Shown here in pieces: positions 26,696 through 33,630 of a DNA stretch of 33,630 nt. The notes beneath the pieces are model-generated. The model saw only the letters and a list, made by a program, of their open reading frames with translations, had not been told where the DNA came from and ran no database searches. A program made the position numbers and the translations under genes. Location of the stretch: NCBI GenBank assembly GCA_002084825.1, contig NBMF01000001.1, forward strand, positions 1 to 33,630, given 5' to 3'. How positions within the stretch are numbered: position 1 is the first letter of the stretch; every line of letters starts with the position of its first letter. This stretch comes from Fusobacteriia bacterium 4572_74. GTDB lineage: Bacteria; Fusobacteriota; Fusobacteriia; Fusobacteriales; Fusobacteriaceae.

Positions 26696-26771
26696 GCTCG
26701 CATAGCTCAGTTGGGAGAGCACCTGCCTTACAAGCAGGGGGTCACAGGTTCAAGTCCTGTTGCGAGCACCA
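26696..26771 (+). tRNA. tRNA-Val (anticodon TAC)
   Basis: Full cloverleaf of 76 bases. The acceptor GCTCGCA pairs with TGCGAGC, the anticodon stem CCTGC/GCAGG holds TAC, the T arm is ACAGG-TTCAAGT-CCTGT, and the CCA end is encoded. Confidence 0.97.
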
Positions 26772-26793
26772 TTTAAATCTTATATATCATTAT

Positions 26794-26870
<77 letters not shown>

Positions 26871-26878
26871 TATATGAT

Positions 26879-26954
<76 letters not shown>

Positions 26955-26986
26955 TTTTATAAGATTAATAAATAAATAAATATAAT

Positions 26987-27060
26987 GGCGACGTCGCCAA
27001 GTGGTAAGGCAGAGGTCTGCAACATCTCCATCACCAGTTCGAATCTGGTCGTCGCCTCCA
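26987..27060 (+). tRNA. tRNA-Cys (anticodon GCA)
   Basis: Full cloverleaf of 74 bases. The acceptor GGCGACG pairs with CGTCGCC, the anticodon loop holds GCA between AGAGG-side and CATCT-side stem bases, discriminator T, CCA encoded. It is the last gene of the array. Confidence 0.96.
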
Positions 27061-27075
27061 ATTTATAAAATTTTA

Positions 27076-27100
27076 AACCAGTCTGTTGACTGGTTTTTTT
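27076..27100 (+). terminator. Terminator of the tRNA array
   Basis: AACCAGTC (27076-27083) pairs with GACTGGTT (27088-27095) around TGTT, followed by Ts. Confidence 0.93.
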
Positions 27101-27137
27101 GTATTAAGATATAAATAATAGATTCTATGAAAATAAC

Positions 27138-27165
27138 TTGTAAAAAAATGATAAAGGAGTAAACT
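27138..27165 (+). promoter_or_regulatory. Possible treR promoter
   Basis: TTGTAA (27138-27143) and TAAACT (27160-27165) with 16-bp spacing. An ACTAT/ATAGT inverted repeat overlaps the expected start of transcription. Confidence 0.35.
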
Positions 27166-27203
27166 ATATATTAATAGTATATGTAAAAAAATGGAGTGAT
27201 TTA

Positions 27204-28157
27204 ATGAAAAAATTAACTATATTTGATGTAGCTAAAAAATCTGGAGTAGGAAAATCAACGGTATCTCGTGTATTGAATCACGATCAAAATGTAAAGGAAG
27301 AAACCAGAGAAAAAGTATTGAAAGTTATAAATGAGATGAATTATAAACCATCCATAAGTGCAAGGGGAATGAGATCAAATAATAGTCGTGTAATCGGTAT
27401 TATCACTAGTCGTTTAGATTCGTCATCTGAAGCACAGGCTGTCAGGGGTATGCTAGAGATCATCTACAGTATGGGTTATGATGTGGTACTTGCTGAGAGT
27501 TTATTTGATCGAGAAAAAACAAAGGAACATATAGAGATGTTTATGAATAAAAAAGTGGAAGGGATAATTCTGTTTGCTACTAGTGGTGTAGAATATAATT
27601 ATCTTAAAAAAATAAAAGTCCCAGTTATTATGATGGGTCAAGAAGTAAAAGGGTTCACTTCGATAGTTTATGATGATTATGGTGCTGTGGAAAAAATTTT
27701 GAAAGAATTTCAGAATATGGGATTAAAAAAAATAGGCTATATGGGAGTAGATTTGAGCGATAGAACTACTGGATATAGGAGATATCAGGCTTATGAGAAA
27801 TTTGTAAATGAAAATAATATGAAAAATATAAGTGCCTTTGGAGATTTCACCTATAAGAAGGCCTATGAGTTGACTGAAGTTTTAATGGAGCATGAAATAG
27901 ATGCAATAGTCTGTGCCACCGATAATTTGGTTTTAGGAGTGAGAAAATATTTGTTAGAAAAACACATTGAGAACATAGTTGTTAGTGGTATAGGAAAAAA
28001 TGAATTATTAAGTTTTTTATATAAAAATCATATTACGGTGAATTTATCTTATAAAAAATCAGGAATAGAGGCGGGAAAAATGATTTTTAAGATGTTATCT
28101 GGGGTATCTACAGATGAAAAAATAGTTATGGAATCACACTTAGTCAAAGGTGAATAG
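27204..28157 (+). CDS. treR: LacI-family trehalose operon repressor TreR
   Basis: The helix-turn-helix lies in residues 5-25 (IFDVAKKSGVGKSTVSRVLN), followed by the hinge and a periplasmic-binding-like effector domain. Several stretches resemble E. coli TreR specifically: GKSTVSRVLN, TSRLDSSSEAQAV, GFTSIVYDDYGAV, DRTTGYRRYQAY and ATDNLVLGVRKYL. E. coli TreR represses treBC and is induced by trehalose 6-phosphate. The gene lies directly upstream of treB, and a perfect 12-bp palindrome downstream of the treB promoter is the likely operator. Start ATG with GGAG upstream. The gene is intact, unlike its targets. Confidence 0.9.
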   Translation: MKKLTIFDVAKKSGVGKSTVSRVLNHDQNVKEETREKVLKVINEMNYKPSISARGMRSNNSRVIGIITSRLDSSSEAQAVRGMLEIIYSMGYDVVLAESLFDREKTKEHIEMFMNKKVEGIILFATSGVEYNYLKKIKVPVIMMGQEVKGFTSIVYDDYGAVEKILKEFQNMGLKKIGYMGVDLSDRTTGYRRYQAYEKFVNENNMKNISAFGDFTYKKAYELTEVLMEHEIDAIVCATDNLVLGVRKYLLEKHIENIVVSGIGKNELLSFLYKNHITVNLSYKKSGIEAGKMIFKMLSGVSTDEKIVMESHLVKGE

Positions 28158-28224
28158 GAAGGTCTATAAAAAAGTTAAAAACAGCAAAATTCAATACAAA
28201 AGATACTAAAAAAATACAAAATAA

Positions 28225-28254
28225 TTGACGGACATTAAAAAAGTGTGATATTAT
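28225..28254 (+). promoter_or_regulatory. treB promoter
   Basis: TTGACG (28225-28230) and TATTAT (28249-28254) separated by 18 bp, upstream of the predicted TreR operator. Confidence 0.7.
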
Positions 28255-28283
28255 GTTTTATAGAAATTTTTTTACACAAAATT

Positions 28284-28295
28284 GGGAACGTTCCC
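28284..28295. promoter_or_regulatory. Predicted TreR operator
   Basis: GGGAACGTTCCC is a perfect CG-centred palindrome, the form expected for LacI-family sites. It lies about 30 bases downstream of the -10, where a bound repressor would block elongation or initiation. Confidence 0.75.
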
Positions 28296-28347
28296 ATGAA
28301 TGCTTTTATCTAAAAAAATTAAAAATAAAATAGGGGGAGGAGTTGAA

Positions 28348-29620
28348 ATGGCTAAAATTTCAAAAAATGACGTAAAAAAACTTATTGAGTTTGTTGGCGG
28401 AAAAGAAAATGTTGCAGCTTTAAGTCACTGTGTTACAAGGATGAGGTTTGTTTTAAATGATGTGGAAAAGGCTAAGATAGAGGAGATAGAGGCTTTAAAA
28501 TCTGTAAAGGGTACTTTTACTAGTGGTGGACAATTTCAAGTGATAATTGGACCTGGAGTAAAAGATTTTTATAATGAATTCATAGATCAAACAGGGGTAG
28601 CATCTATGAATAAGGATGAAGCTAAAAAAGTAGCGAAACAAAATATGAATGTACTGGAGAGAACAATATCGCATCTAGCGGAAATATTTGTGCCATTATT
28701 ACCGGCAATTATAGTTGGAGGTCTTATATTAGGATTTAGAAATATAATAGGTGATATTAAGTTGATGAATGGTGGAACGCAAACACTTACAGAGGTAAGT
28801 CAGTTCTGGGCTGGAGTACATTCTTTCTTGTGGCTTATAGGAGAAGCAATATTTCATTTTCTGCCAGTAGGTGTAACTTGGTCAGTGGTTAAAAAAATGG
28901 GAGGGACACCTATACTGGGTATAGTTTTAGGTATTACTCTGGTGTCAGGTCAATTAATGAATGCCTATGACATTGGGGTAGTAGAACCGGATGTGTGGAA
29001 TTTTGGTTTTGTAACTATGAAAAAAGTAGGATATCAAGCACAAGTAATTCCGGCTATATTAGCAGGTATGTCTTTGGCGGCGTTTTGCAGTAATAGGATC
29101 GGCATTATTTGGATTTTTATATGGACCCCTTGTAATAACTGGTGTACATCATACAACTAATGCAGTGGATTTACAATTAGTTCAAAACTTAGGCGGGACT
29201 ATGTTGTGGCCGTTAATAGCTTTATCGAATATAGCTCAAGGGTCAGCTGTATTGGGTATAGTAATAGCTAATAGAAAAAATAAACTCGAAAGAGAAGTAT
29301 CTGTACCAGCTGTTATATCAGCATATTTAGGAGTAACGGAACCAGCAATGTATGGTATTAATTTGAAATATAAATATCCTATGTTATGTGCGATGATTGG
29401 ATCAGCTGCTGCCGCAATGGTTGCGGGGATGTTTGGTGTAATGTCAAATGGTATAGGGGTAGGCGGACTACCAGGAATTTTATCTATTAAGCCGCAATAT
29501 TGGGGAGTATATTCGATTTGTATGTTGATTGCAATCGTTGTCCCAGTCGCTCTTACTATAGCTGTATTTAAAAAGAAACAATTCAGCGTGAATAAAGTGG
29601 CATTATCTGAGATTAAATAA
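28348..29620 (+). pseudogene. treB: Trehalose-specific PTS enzyme IIBC, disrupted by internal deletion and frameshift
   Basis: TreB takes up trehalose and phosphorylates it to trehalose 6-phosphate. The intact N-terminal part has the EIIB domain with phospho-cysteine in LSHCVTRMRFVL, then the EIIC domain (FVPLLPAIIVGGLILGFRNII). At about 29077-29086 the frame changes: upstream reads ILAGMSLA, downstream in another frame reads AVIGSALFGFLYGPLVITGVHHTTNAVD and on to IGVGGLPGILSI. Compared with E. coli TreB, about 60 residues between these parts are missing, so a single base change cannot repair it. The start is ATG 28348 with GGGGGAGGAG upstream. No EIIA domain is present; a separate EIIA would be needed. 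Confidence 0.85.
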
Positions 29621-29629
29621 TATGTATGG

Positions 29630-29660
29630 TTTAAAGGGGTTTCCAGTGAATCCCTTTAAA
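29630..29660 (+). repeat. Stem-loop between treB and treC
   Basis: TTTAAAGGGGTT (29630-29641) pairs with AATCCCTTTAAA (29649-29660), one G-U pair, 7-base loop. It lacks a proper U tract, so it is more likely a processing or stability structure than a full terminator. Confidence 0.6.
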
Positions 29661-29735
29661 TTATATAGATGTAAAATAACTTTTTATAAAATAAAAAAAT
29701 GTAATTTTAAAGATTAATGTAGAAGAGGAGTGGAT

Positions 29736-31216
29736 ATGAGAGAGTTTGCAAAGGGATCTGTGTATCAGGTTTATCCAAAAAGTTTTAATGATACGACTGG
29801 TTCTGGTCAAGGAGATATAAAAGGAATAATAGAAAGATTAGATTATATAAAAGAATTAGGGGTAGAATTTATATGGTTGACTCCGATATATCCATCTCCT
29901 ATGAATGATAACGGTTATGATATAGCTGACTATACTAAGATTAATTCAGAGTTTGGAACTATGGCAGATTTTGAAAAATTAATAGAAGAATCAAAAAAAC
30001 GTGGATTGAAAATTATGCTGGATATGGTGTTTAATCATACATCTACTGATCATGACTGGTTTCAAAGGGCACTTAAAGGAGAGAAAAAATATCAGGATTA
30101 TTATATATTTAAAGAATCTAAAGATGGAAAAGTCCCTACTAACTGGATATCTAAATTTGGGGGGACAGCATGGGCATATGTTGAAAAATTAGATAAATAT
30201 TATCTTCATTTATTTGACAAAACTCAGGCAGATCTCAATTGGGAAAATCCAGAAGTGAGGGAAGAAATATATGAAATAACTAATTTTTGGTTGAAAAAAG
30301 GAGTTAAGGGATTTAGGCTGGACGTGATAAATCTTATAAGTAAGCCTGATGTATATATGGATGACGAAACAGGTGATGGAAGACGGTTCTATACAGATGG
30401 TCCAAAAATACATAAATATTTAAAAGAATTAAATGAAAGAACATTTGGCAGATATGATGATATTGTTACTGTAGGAGAGATGAGCAGTACAACTATCGAT
30501 AACTGTATTAAATACAGCAGTATAAAGGAAAAAGAATTGAGTATTGGTGTAATCATGATCAGCCTAGAGTAGTTAGCAGATTTGGAGATGATGCAGAGTA
30601 TCATAGGGAAAGCGCTACAATGCTTGGAACAGCTATTCACATGATGAAAGGAACTCCGTATATATATCAAGGAGAAGAATTTGGGATGACCAATGCAAAA
30701 TATAAATCTATAGATATGTATAGGGATGTAGAGTCTTTAAATTATTATGAAATATTGAAGTCAGAAGGCAAATCAGAGGATGAAATATTGGAAATATTAG
30801 GAGAAAAATCTAGAGATAACTCTAGAACTCCTATGCAGTGGAATAACAGTGAAAATGGAGGATTTACAGATGGAGCTCCTTGGTTGTCTTTATGTGAAAA
30901 TTATGAAAAAATAAATGCAAAAAATGCACTTTTGGACAAAACCTCTATATTTTATCACTATAAAGAATTGTTAAAAATCAGAAAAGAATTTCAAATAGTG
31001 GCTTATGGTAGTTACGAAATAATAGATATCGATAATTCTCAATTATATGTGTATAAACGAAAATATGAAGATCAAGAGATGTTAGTAATATGTAATTTCT
31101 ATAAGGAAAAGGTTGAATATAATATAGATTTAGAAGGCTATAAACTTCTGAATAGTAATTATAATGATGAAAGTGATGAAATTAGGCCTTATGAATCTAG
31201 GATATACATTAAATAA
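29736..31216 (+). pseudogene. treC: Trehalose-6-phosphate hydrolase, disrupted by internal deletion and frameshift
   Basis: TreC, a GH13 enzyme, splits trehalose 6-phosphate to glucose and glucose 6-phosphate. The first part (to about 30541) contains the (beta/alpha)8 motifs DMVFNHTS, the nucleophile segment GFRLDVIN and the acid/base segment VGEMSS. At about 30540-30545 the frame shifts. Downstream, in another frame, WCNHDQPRVVSRFGDD (third catalytic Asp) and GTPYIYQGEEFGMTN follow, then the C-terminal beta domain to 31216. Compared with E. coli TreC, about 45-50 residues between KELS and WCNHDQP are missing. The start is ATG 29736 with GAGGAG upstream. All three catalytic residues survive, but on separate frames. 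Confidence 0.85.
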
Positions 31217-31222
31217 TAATAT

Positions 31223-31251
31223 AAAAAACCATCAATTTTGATGGTTTTTTT
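31223..31251 (+). terminator. Terminator after treC
   Basis: AACCATCAA-TT-TTGATGGTT flanked by A and T runs (31223-31251). It would function in both directions. Confidence 0.92.
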
Positions 31252-31338
31252 ATTAAAACCAATTTTTTTAGTTTAATGATTTGTAGAAGAAATTATCTAT
31301 GTTGACAGATAAAGAAAGAGTATGGTGATGGATCTATA

Positions 31339-32301
31339 ATGAAAATGGGAGAAAATGTCCATATGAATGTAGAGGTAATACCTACTGGAAGTATAAATTT
31401 GGATAAAGCATTAGGGCTCGGAGGATTTCCTAGAGGAAGAGTTATTGAGGTTTATGGAGCTGAGAGTTCGGGTAAAACAACTATAGCTCTTCATGCGATA
31501 GCAGAAGCACAGAAGATGGGTGGAATAGCTGCGTTTATAGATGCAGAGCATGCATTAGACCCTAAATATGCAAAAGCTTTAGGGGTTGATGTGGACGAGT
31601 TGTTGATATCTCAGCCAGATTACGGAGAACAAGCCTTGGAGATTGCAGATATGCTGGTAAGATCAGGAGCAGTGGATGTAATAGTTATTGACTCGGTAGC
31701 AGCACTGGTACCTAAGGTAGAAATCGATGGAGAGATGGGCGATCAGCAGATGGGACTACAGGCTAGATTGATGTCTAAAGCATTGAGAAAGCTGACGGCT
31801 AATCTCAATAAATCTAAGACTACCATGATCTTTATCAACCAAATAAGAGAAAAAATCGGTGGATTTGGGTTTGGGCCACAAACTACAACAACGGGTGGTA
31901 GAGCTCTTAAATTCTATTCATCTGTAAGACTTGAGATAAAAAGAGTAGGATCGGTAAAACAAGGTGATGATATTTTAGGAAACGAAACTAAAGTAAAAGT
32001 AACTAAAAATAAGATAGCTCCTCCATTTAAGGAAGCTGCCTTCCAAATAATGTATGGGAAAGGAATTTCTAGAGTAGGAGAAATACTAGATATAGGTATT
32101 GAAAATGATATCGTGGCAAAATCGGGAGCATGGTTTAGTTATGGTGATATTAGATTGGGTCAAGGTAGGGAAAATGTGAAAGCCAGATTAGAGGAAGACA
32201 AGGATCTTTTAGGTCAGATAGAAAAAGAAGTAAATGTAATTTTATATCCAGTAGTAGAGGAAAAGGTTGTAAATGAAGATATTGAAATTTCAGAAAAATA
32301 A
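31339..32301 (+). CDS. recA: Recombinase RecA, lacking its normal N-terminus
   Basis: RecA forms filaments on single-stranded DNA for recombination and SOS signalling. The core is complete: Walker [21 protein letters not shown], Walker [13 protein letters not shown], loop L1 with [36 protein letters not shown] (L2 region) and the C-terminal [11 protein letters not shown] domain. The first usable ATG gives [13 protein letters not shown], about 30 residues inside a normal RecA. Upstream in the same frame, 31306-31338 encodes [11 protein letters not shown], the expected preceding RecA residues, but a TGA at 31303 closes the frame and no earlier start exists. The N-terminal helix for subunit contact is therefore missing. 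No good ribosome-binding site or promoter is visible. Confidence 0.93.
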   Translation: MKMGENVHMNVEVIPTGSINLDKALGLGGFPRGRVIEVYGAESSGKTTIALHAIAEAQKMGGIAAFIDAEHALDPKYAKALGVDVDELLISQPDYGEQALEIADMLVRSGAVDVIVIDSVAALVPKVEIDGEMGDQQMGLQARLMSKALRKLTANLNKSKTTMIFINQIREKIGGFGFGPQTTTTGGRALKFYSSVRLEIKRVGSVKQGDDILGNETKVKVTKNKIAPPFKEAAFQIMYGKGISRVGEILDIGIENDIVAKSGAWFSYGDIRLGQGRENVKARLEEDKDLLGQIEKEVNVILYPVVEEKVVNEDIEISEK

Positions 32302-32833
32302 GGTATACCTTGAAAATGATGAAGTCGTAGATATAAATAGGGATATAAAGGCTAAATATAGGATAAAAACAGATAGTGAGATCAGTGTAGATGAATATCA
32401 CAATATTATCTATGATTCAGTTCTTTCAAAATCGTATTTTTTATTGTCTAAACGTGATTATACAGCGAGGGAGCTCCTGCAAAAATTGAGAATGAAATAT
32501 AAGAGAAGTTCAGTAGTAGAAGGGGAACTCCAAAAAGTAATCTCTAAATTATCTGAGTTAGGGTACTTAGATGATTATAGTTATGCTGAATTTTATATAA
32601 GTTCAAAAAAAAGTTTAGGTAGAAAGAGGGTAGAGTACGAACTTCATCTAAAAGGAATAGACTCTTCCATCATAGACAGTATCTATGGGGAGGAGGAGGT
32701 GGATGAAAAGAAGATGATATCGGATTTACTCCATAAGGTAAAAAATAAAGAGAAGAACAAACAGGTTGCCTATTTTATGAGAAGAGGATTTAAATTAGGG
32801 GATATATTGGATGTATTGAAAGGATTAGACTAA
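32273..32833 (+). CDS. recX: Regulatory protein RecX
   Basis: RecX binds RecA filaments and limits their growth. The 186-residue protein has the family's three-helix repeats: [42 protein letters not shown] and [15 protein letters not shown]. Its position overlapping the end of recA by 29 bases is the classical recA-recX arrangement, suggesting coupled expression. The ATG at 32273 is preceded by a purine-rich stretch (GAGGAAAAGG) ten bases upstream. The gene itself appears intact despite the truncated recA, and its end lies inside the terminator stem. Confidence 0.9.
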   Translation: MKILKFQKNKVYLENDEVVDINRDIKAKYRIKTDSEISVDEYHNIIYDSVLSKSYFLLSKRDYTARELLQKLRMKYKRSSVVEGELQKVISKLSELGYLDDYSYAEFYISSKKSLGRKRVEYELHLKGIDSSIIDSIYGEEEVDEKKMISDLLHKVKNKEKNKQVAYFMRRGFKLGDILDVLKGLD

Positions 32834-32851
32834 AGAGTTTAATCCTTTTTT
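32822..32851 (+). terminator. Terminator of recA-recX
   Basis: GGATTAGACT (32822-32831) pairs with AGTTTAATCC (32836-32845), one G-U pair, AAAG loop, then six Ts. It overlaps the last codons of recX. Confidence 0.85.
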
Positions 32852-32853
32852 AG

Positions 32854-32996
32854 TTTACTCTTCCTTTTTATGGTGTTTTCAATGATTATTGAAATTAAGC
32901 TTATAAAATCTTAATTTACAAATGTTGACTTCGTAAAAGAAACCGAAGCGAGAATGATTAGCTATTTTAAAGGAAACACCTTAAAAAAGAGTAAGT
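32854..32996. repeat. Long imperfect inverted repeat enclosing two hairpins (MITE or structured RNA candidate)
   Basis: About 25 bp at 32854-32880 (TTTACTCTT...GGTGTTTTC) are repeated inverted at 32972-32996 (GGAAACACC...AAGAGTAAG). Inside are two further hairpins: AAATTAAG/CTTAATTT (32892-32899 with 32910-32917) and CTTCG/CGAAG (32929-32933 with 32944-32948). The whole could fold as a cloverleaf-like structure. No transposase or open frame is inside. The two arms differ by a few bases and a 3-base gap. Confidence 0.6.
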
Positions 32997-33032
32997 TTAT
33001 TATAGTGGGGGTTTTGGATGGGGGGAGAATAT

Positions 33033-33256
33033 ATGGGAAAGACGAAAAGTTATGAATGGTTAAAGAAAAAATGAAATATTTGATGAGAGCTATAAGGGAT
33101 AAAATTCCTCAGGGCGGGTTAGAAGAAATGTGGAAGTATTCTATATTGGACATGAATTTAAATGGGAAAGGTTTTGAGATAATAAAAAAATCTAAAAAAT
33201 TACTGGAAAAAGTTGAGGCGGAGTTAGAGAATATAGAAAAAATAAGCTTTAATTAA
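33033..33256 (+). CDS. Small hypothetical protein with apparent frameshift
   Basis: An ATG at 33033 with a strong ribosome-binding site (GGGGGGAG) starts MGKTKSYEWLKKK, then TGA at 33072. In another frame, directly overlapping, MKYLMRAIRDKIPQGGLEEM continues to 33256. The switch lies in the run AAG AAA AAA TGA, where one extra A, or a -1 ribosomal slip on the A run, would join both parts into a charged, helical protein of about 74 residues. Without the shift, the second part would start at 33056 with no ribosome-binding site. The product is not recognised; the end (LLEKVEAELENIEK) looks like a short coiled coil. Confidence 0.45.
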
Positions 33257-33285
33257 CTTTTAGTTTTAAAAAATAGGAGGTTTTT

Positions 33286-33630
33286 ATGAAAAAATTATTA
33301 GTAATGATATTCATAATGATATTTAGTATTGGTTTTAGTGAAGAAAAACTTGTAGGTATTAGAGAATTTGATGGAAACTTGAGATTTGGAGATGAATTTG
33401 AAAAAATTATTTTAATTCGCCCTAATAATTTTGCGATTATTATTGGGAAGAGTGAAATATATACTATATATTATGATATTTTATTTCATTCTATGTTGTT
33501 TAAAAGTGGAGAAGAAGAGTTAAAATTTGAAAAAGCTACAACATTTATAGGGGAATCAAGTTTGTATGATGTTTATAAAGTGAGGGAAGATATTGGGGTA
33601 GTTTTGATGACGGTAGGAATGGGTAAAGAA
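33286..33630 (+). CDS. Secreted hypothetical protein, partial at the window edge
   Basis: An ATG at 33286 with AGGAGG upstream begins a signal peptide (MKKLLVMIFIMIFSIGFS, cleavage likely just before EEK). A mixed sequence follows, LVGIREFDGNLRFGDEFEKIILIRP and onward, open to the last base of the window (115 codons visible). There is no lipobox cysteine. No family was recognised. It follows the small frameshifted gene after 29 bases and may be in the same transcript. Confidence 0.7.
   Translation, partial: MKKLLVMIFIMIFSIGFSEEKLVGIREFDGNLRFGDEFEKIILIRPNNFAIIIGKSEIYTIYYDILFHSMLFKSGEEELKFEKATTFIGESSLYDVYKVREDIGVVLMTVGMGKE

Noticed and set aside
31302-31340. TTGACA ... TATAAT as a promoter in front of recA
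   Set aside because: The spacing is about 27 bp, far from 17, and the bases encode RecA homology ([11 protein letters not shown]).

Overview
The window is AT-rich, densely coded DNA from what is most likely a member of the Fusobacteriota, in the Ilyobacter/Propionigenium/Psychrilyobacter/Cetobacterium part of the phylum. This assignment is an inference. It rests on low GC, the gene content (DUF3798-type ABC importer, PIN-PhoH, an S4 protein-recF-dciA-gyrB-gyrA cluster) and protein style. No database search was possible.

Region by region: (1) 1-7326 is the replication/topology cluster: S4-domain protein YaaA, RecF, a DciA-like protein with a cysteine-rich tail, GyrB and GyrA. GyrA carries a large insertion and Thr/Asn at the two main quinolone-determining positions. 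(2) 7446-8781 holds a universal-stress-type protein and a YfcE/MJ0936-like phosphodiesterase. (3) 8925-12496 is pheS-pheT, with three hairpins in the gap between them. (4) A YitT-family membrane protein lies on the minus strand. (5) 13889-14908 is an FMN-dependent alpha-hydroxy-acid dehydrogenase-like protein with an N-terminal CX2CX2CX4C cluster. (6) 15111-20433 is a five-gene ABC importer operon of unknown substrate: DUF3798 binding protein, leaky terminator, double ATPase, two permeases and a small membrane-anchored protein. (7) 20684-23710 is nadA-nadB-nadC for de novo NAD synthesis. (8) An EamA exporter has an intrinsic terminator inside its own leader; it converges on a minus-strand PIN-PhoH gene. 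(9) A four-tRNA array (Val, Asp, Phe, Cys) follows. (10) 27204-31216 is a trehalose operon (treR, treB, treC). (11) recA-recX come next, then a structured inverted-repeat element, a small frameshifted gene and a partial secreted protein.

The most striking feature is damage confined to about 2.3 kb. treB and treC each appear to lack an internal block (about 50-60 codons) with a frameshift. recA has lost its start and first N-terminal residues, leaving only an in-frame remnant behind a stop codon. This is either recent decay or a local assembly problem, and it matters because a RecA without its N-terminal polymerisation helix should not work normally.

The best candidates for undescribed biology are the DUF3798 importer with its co-translated fifth component, the roughly 140-bp cloverleaf-like inverted repeat at 32854-32996, and the terminator-containing leader of the EamA exporter gene.
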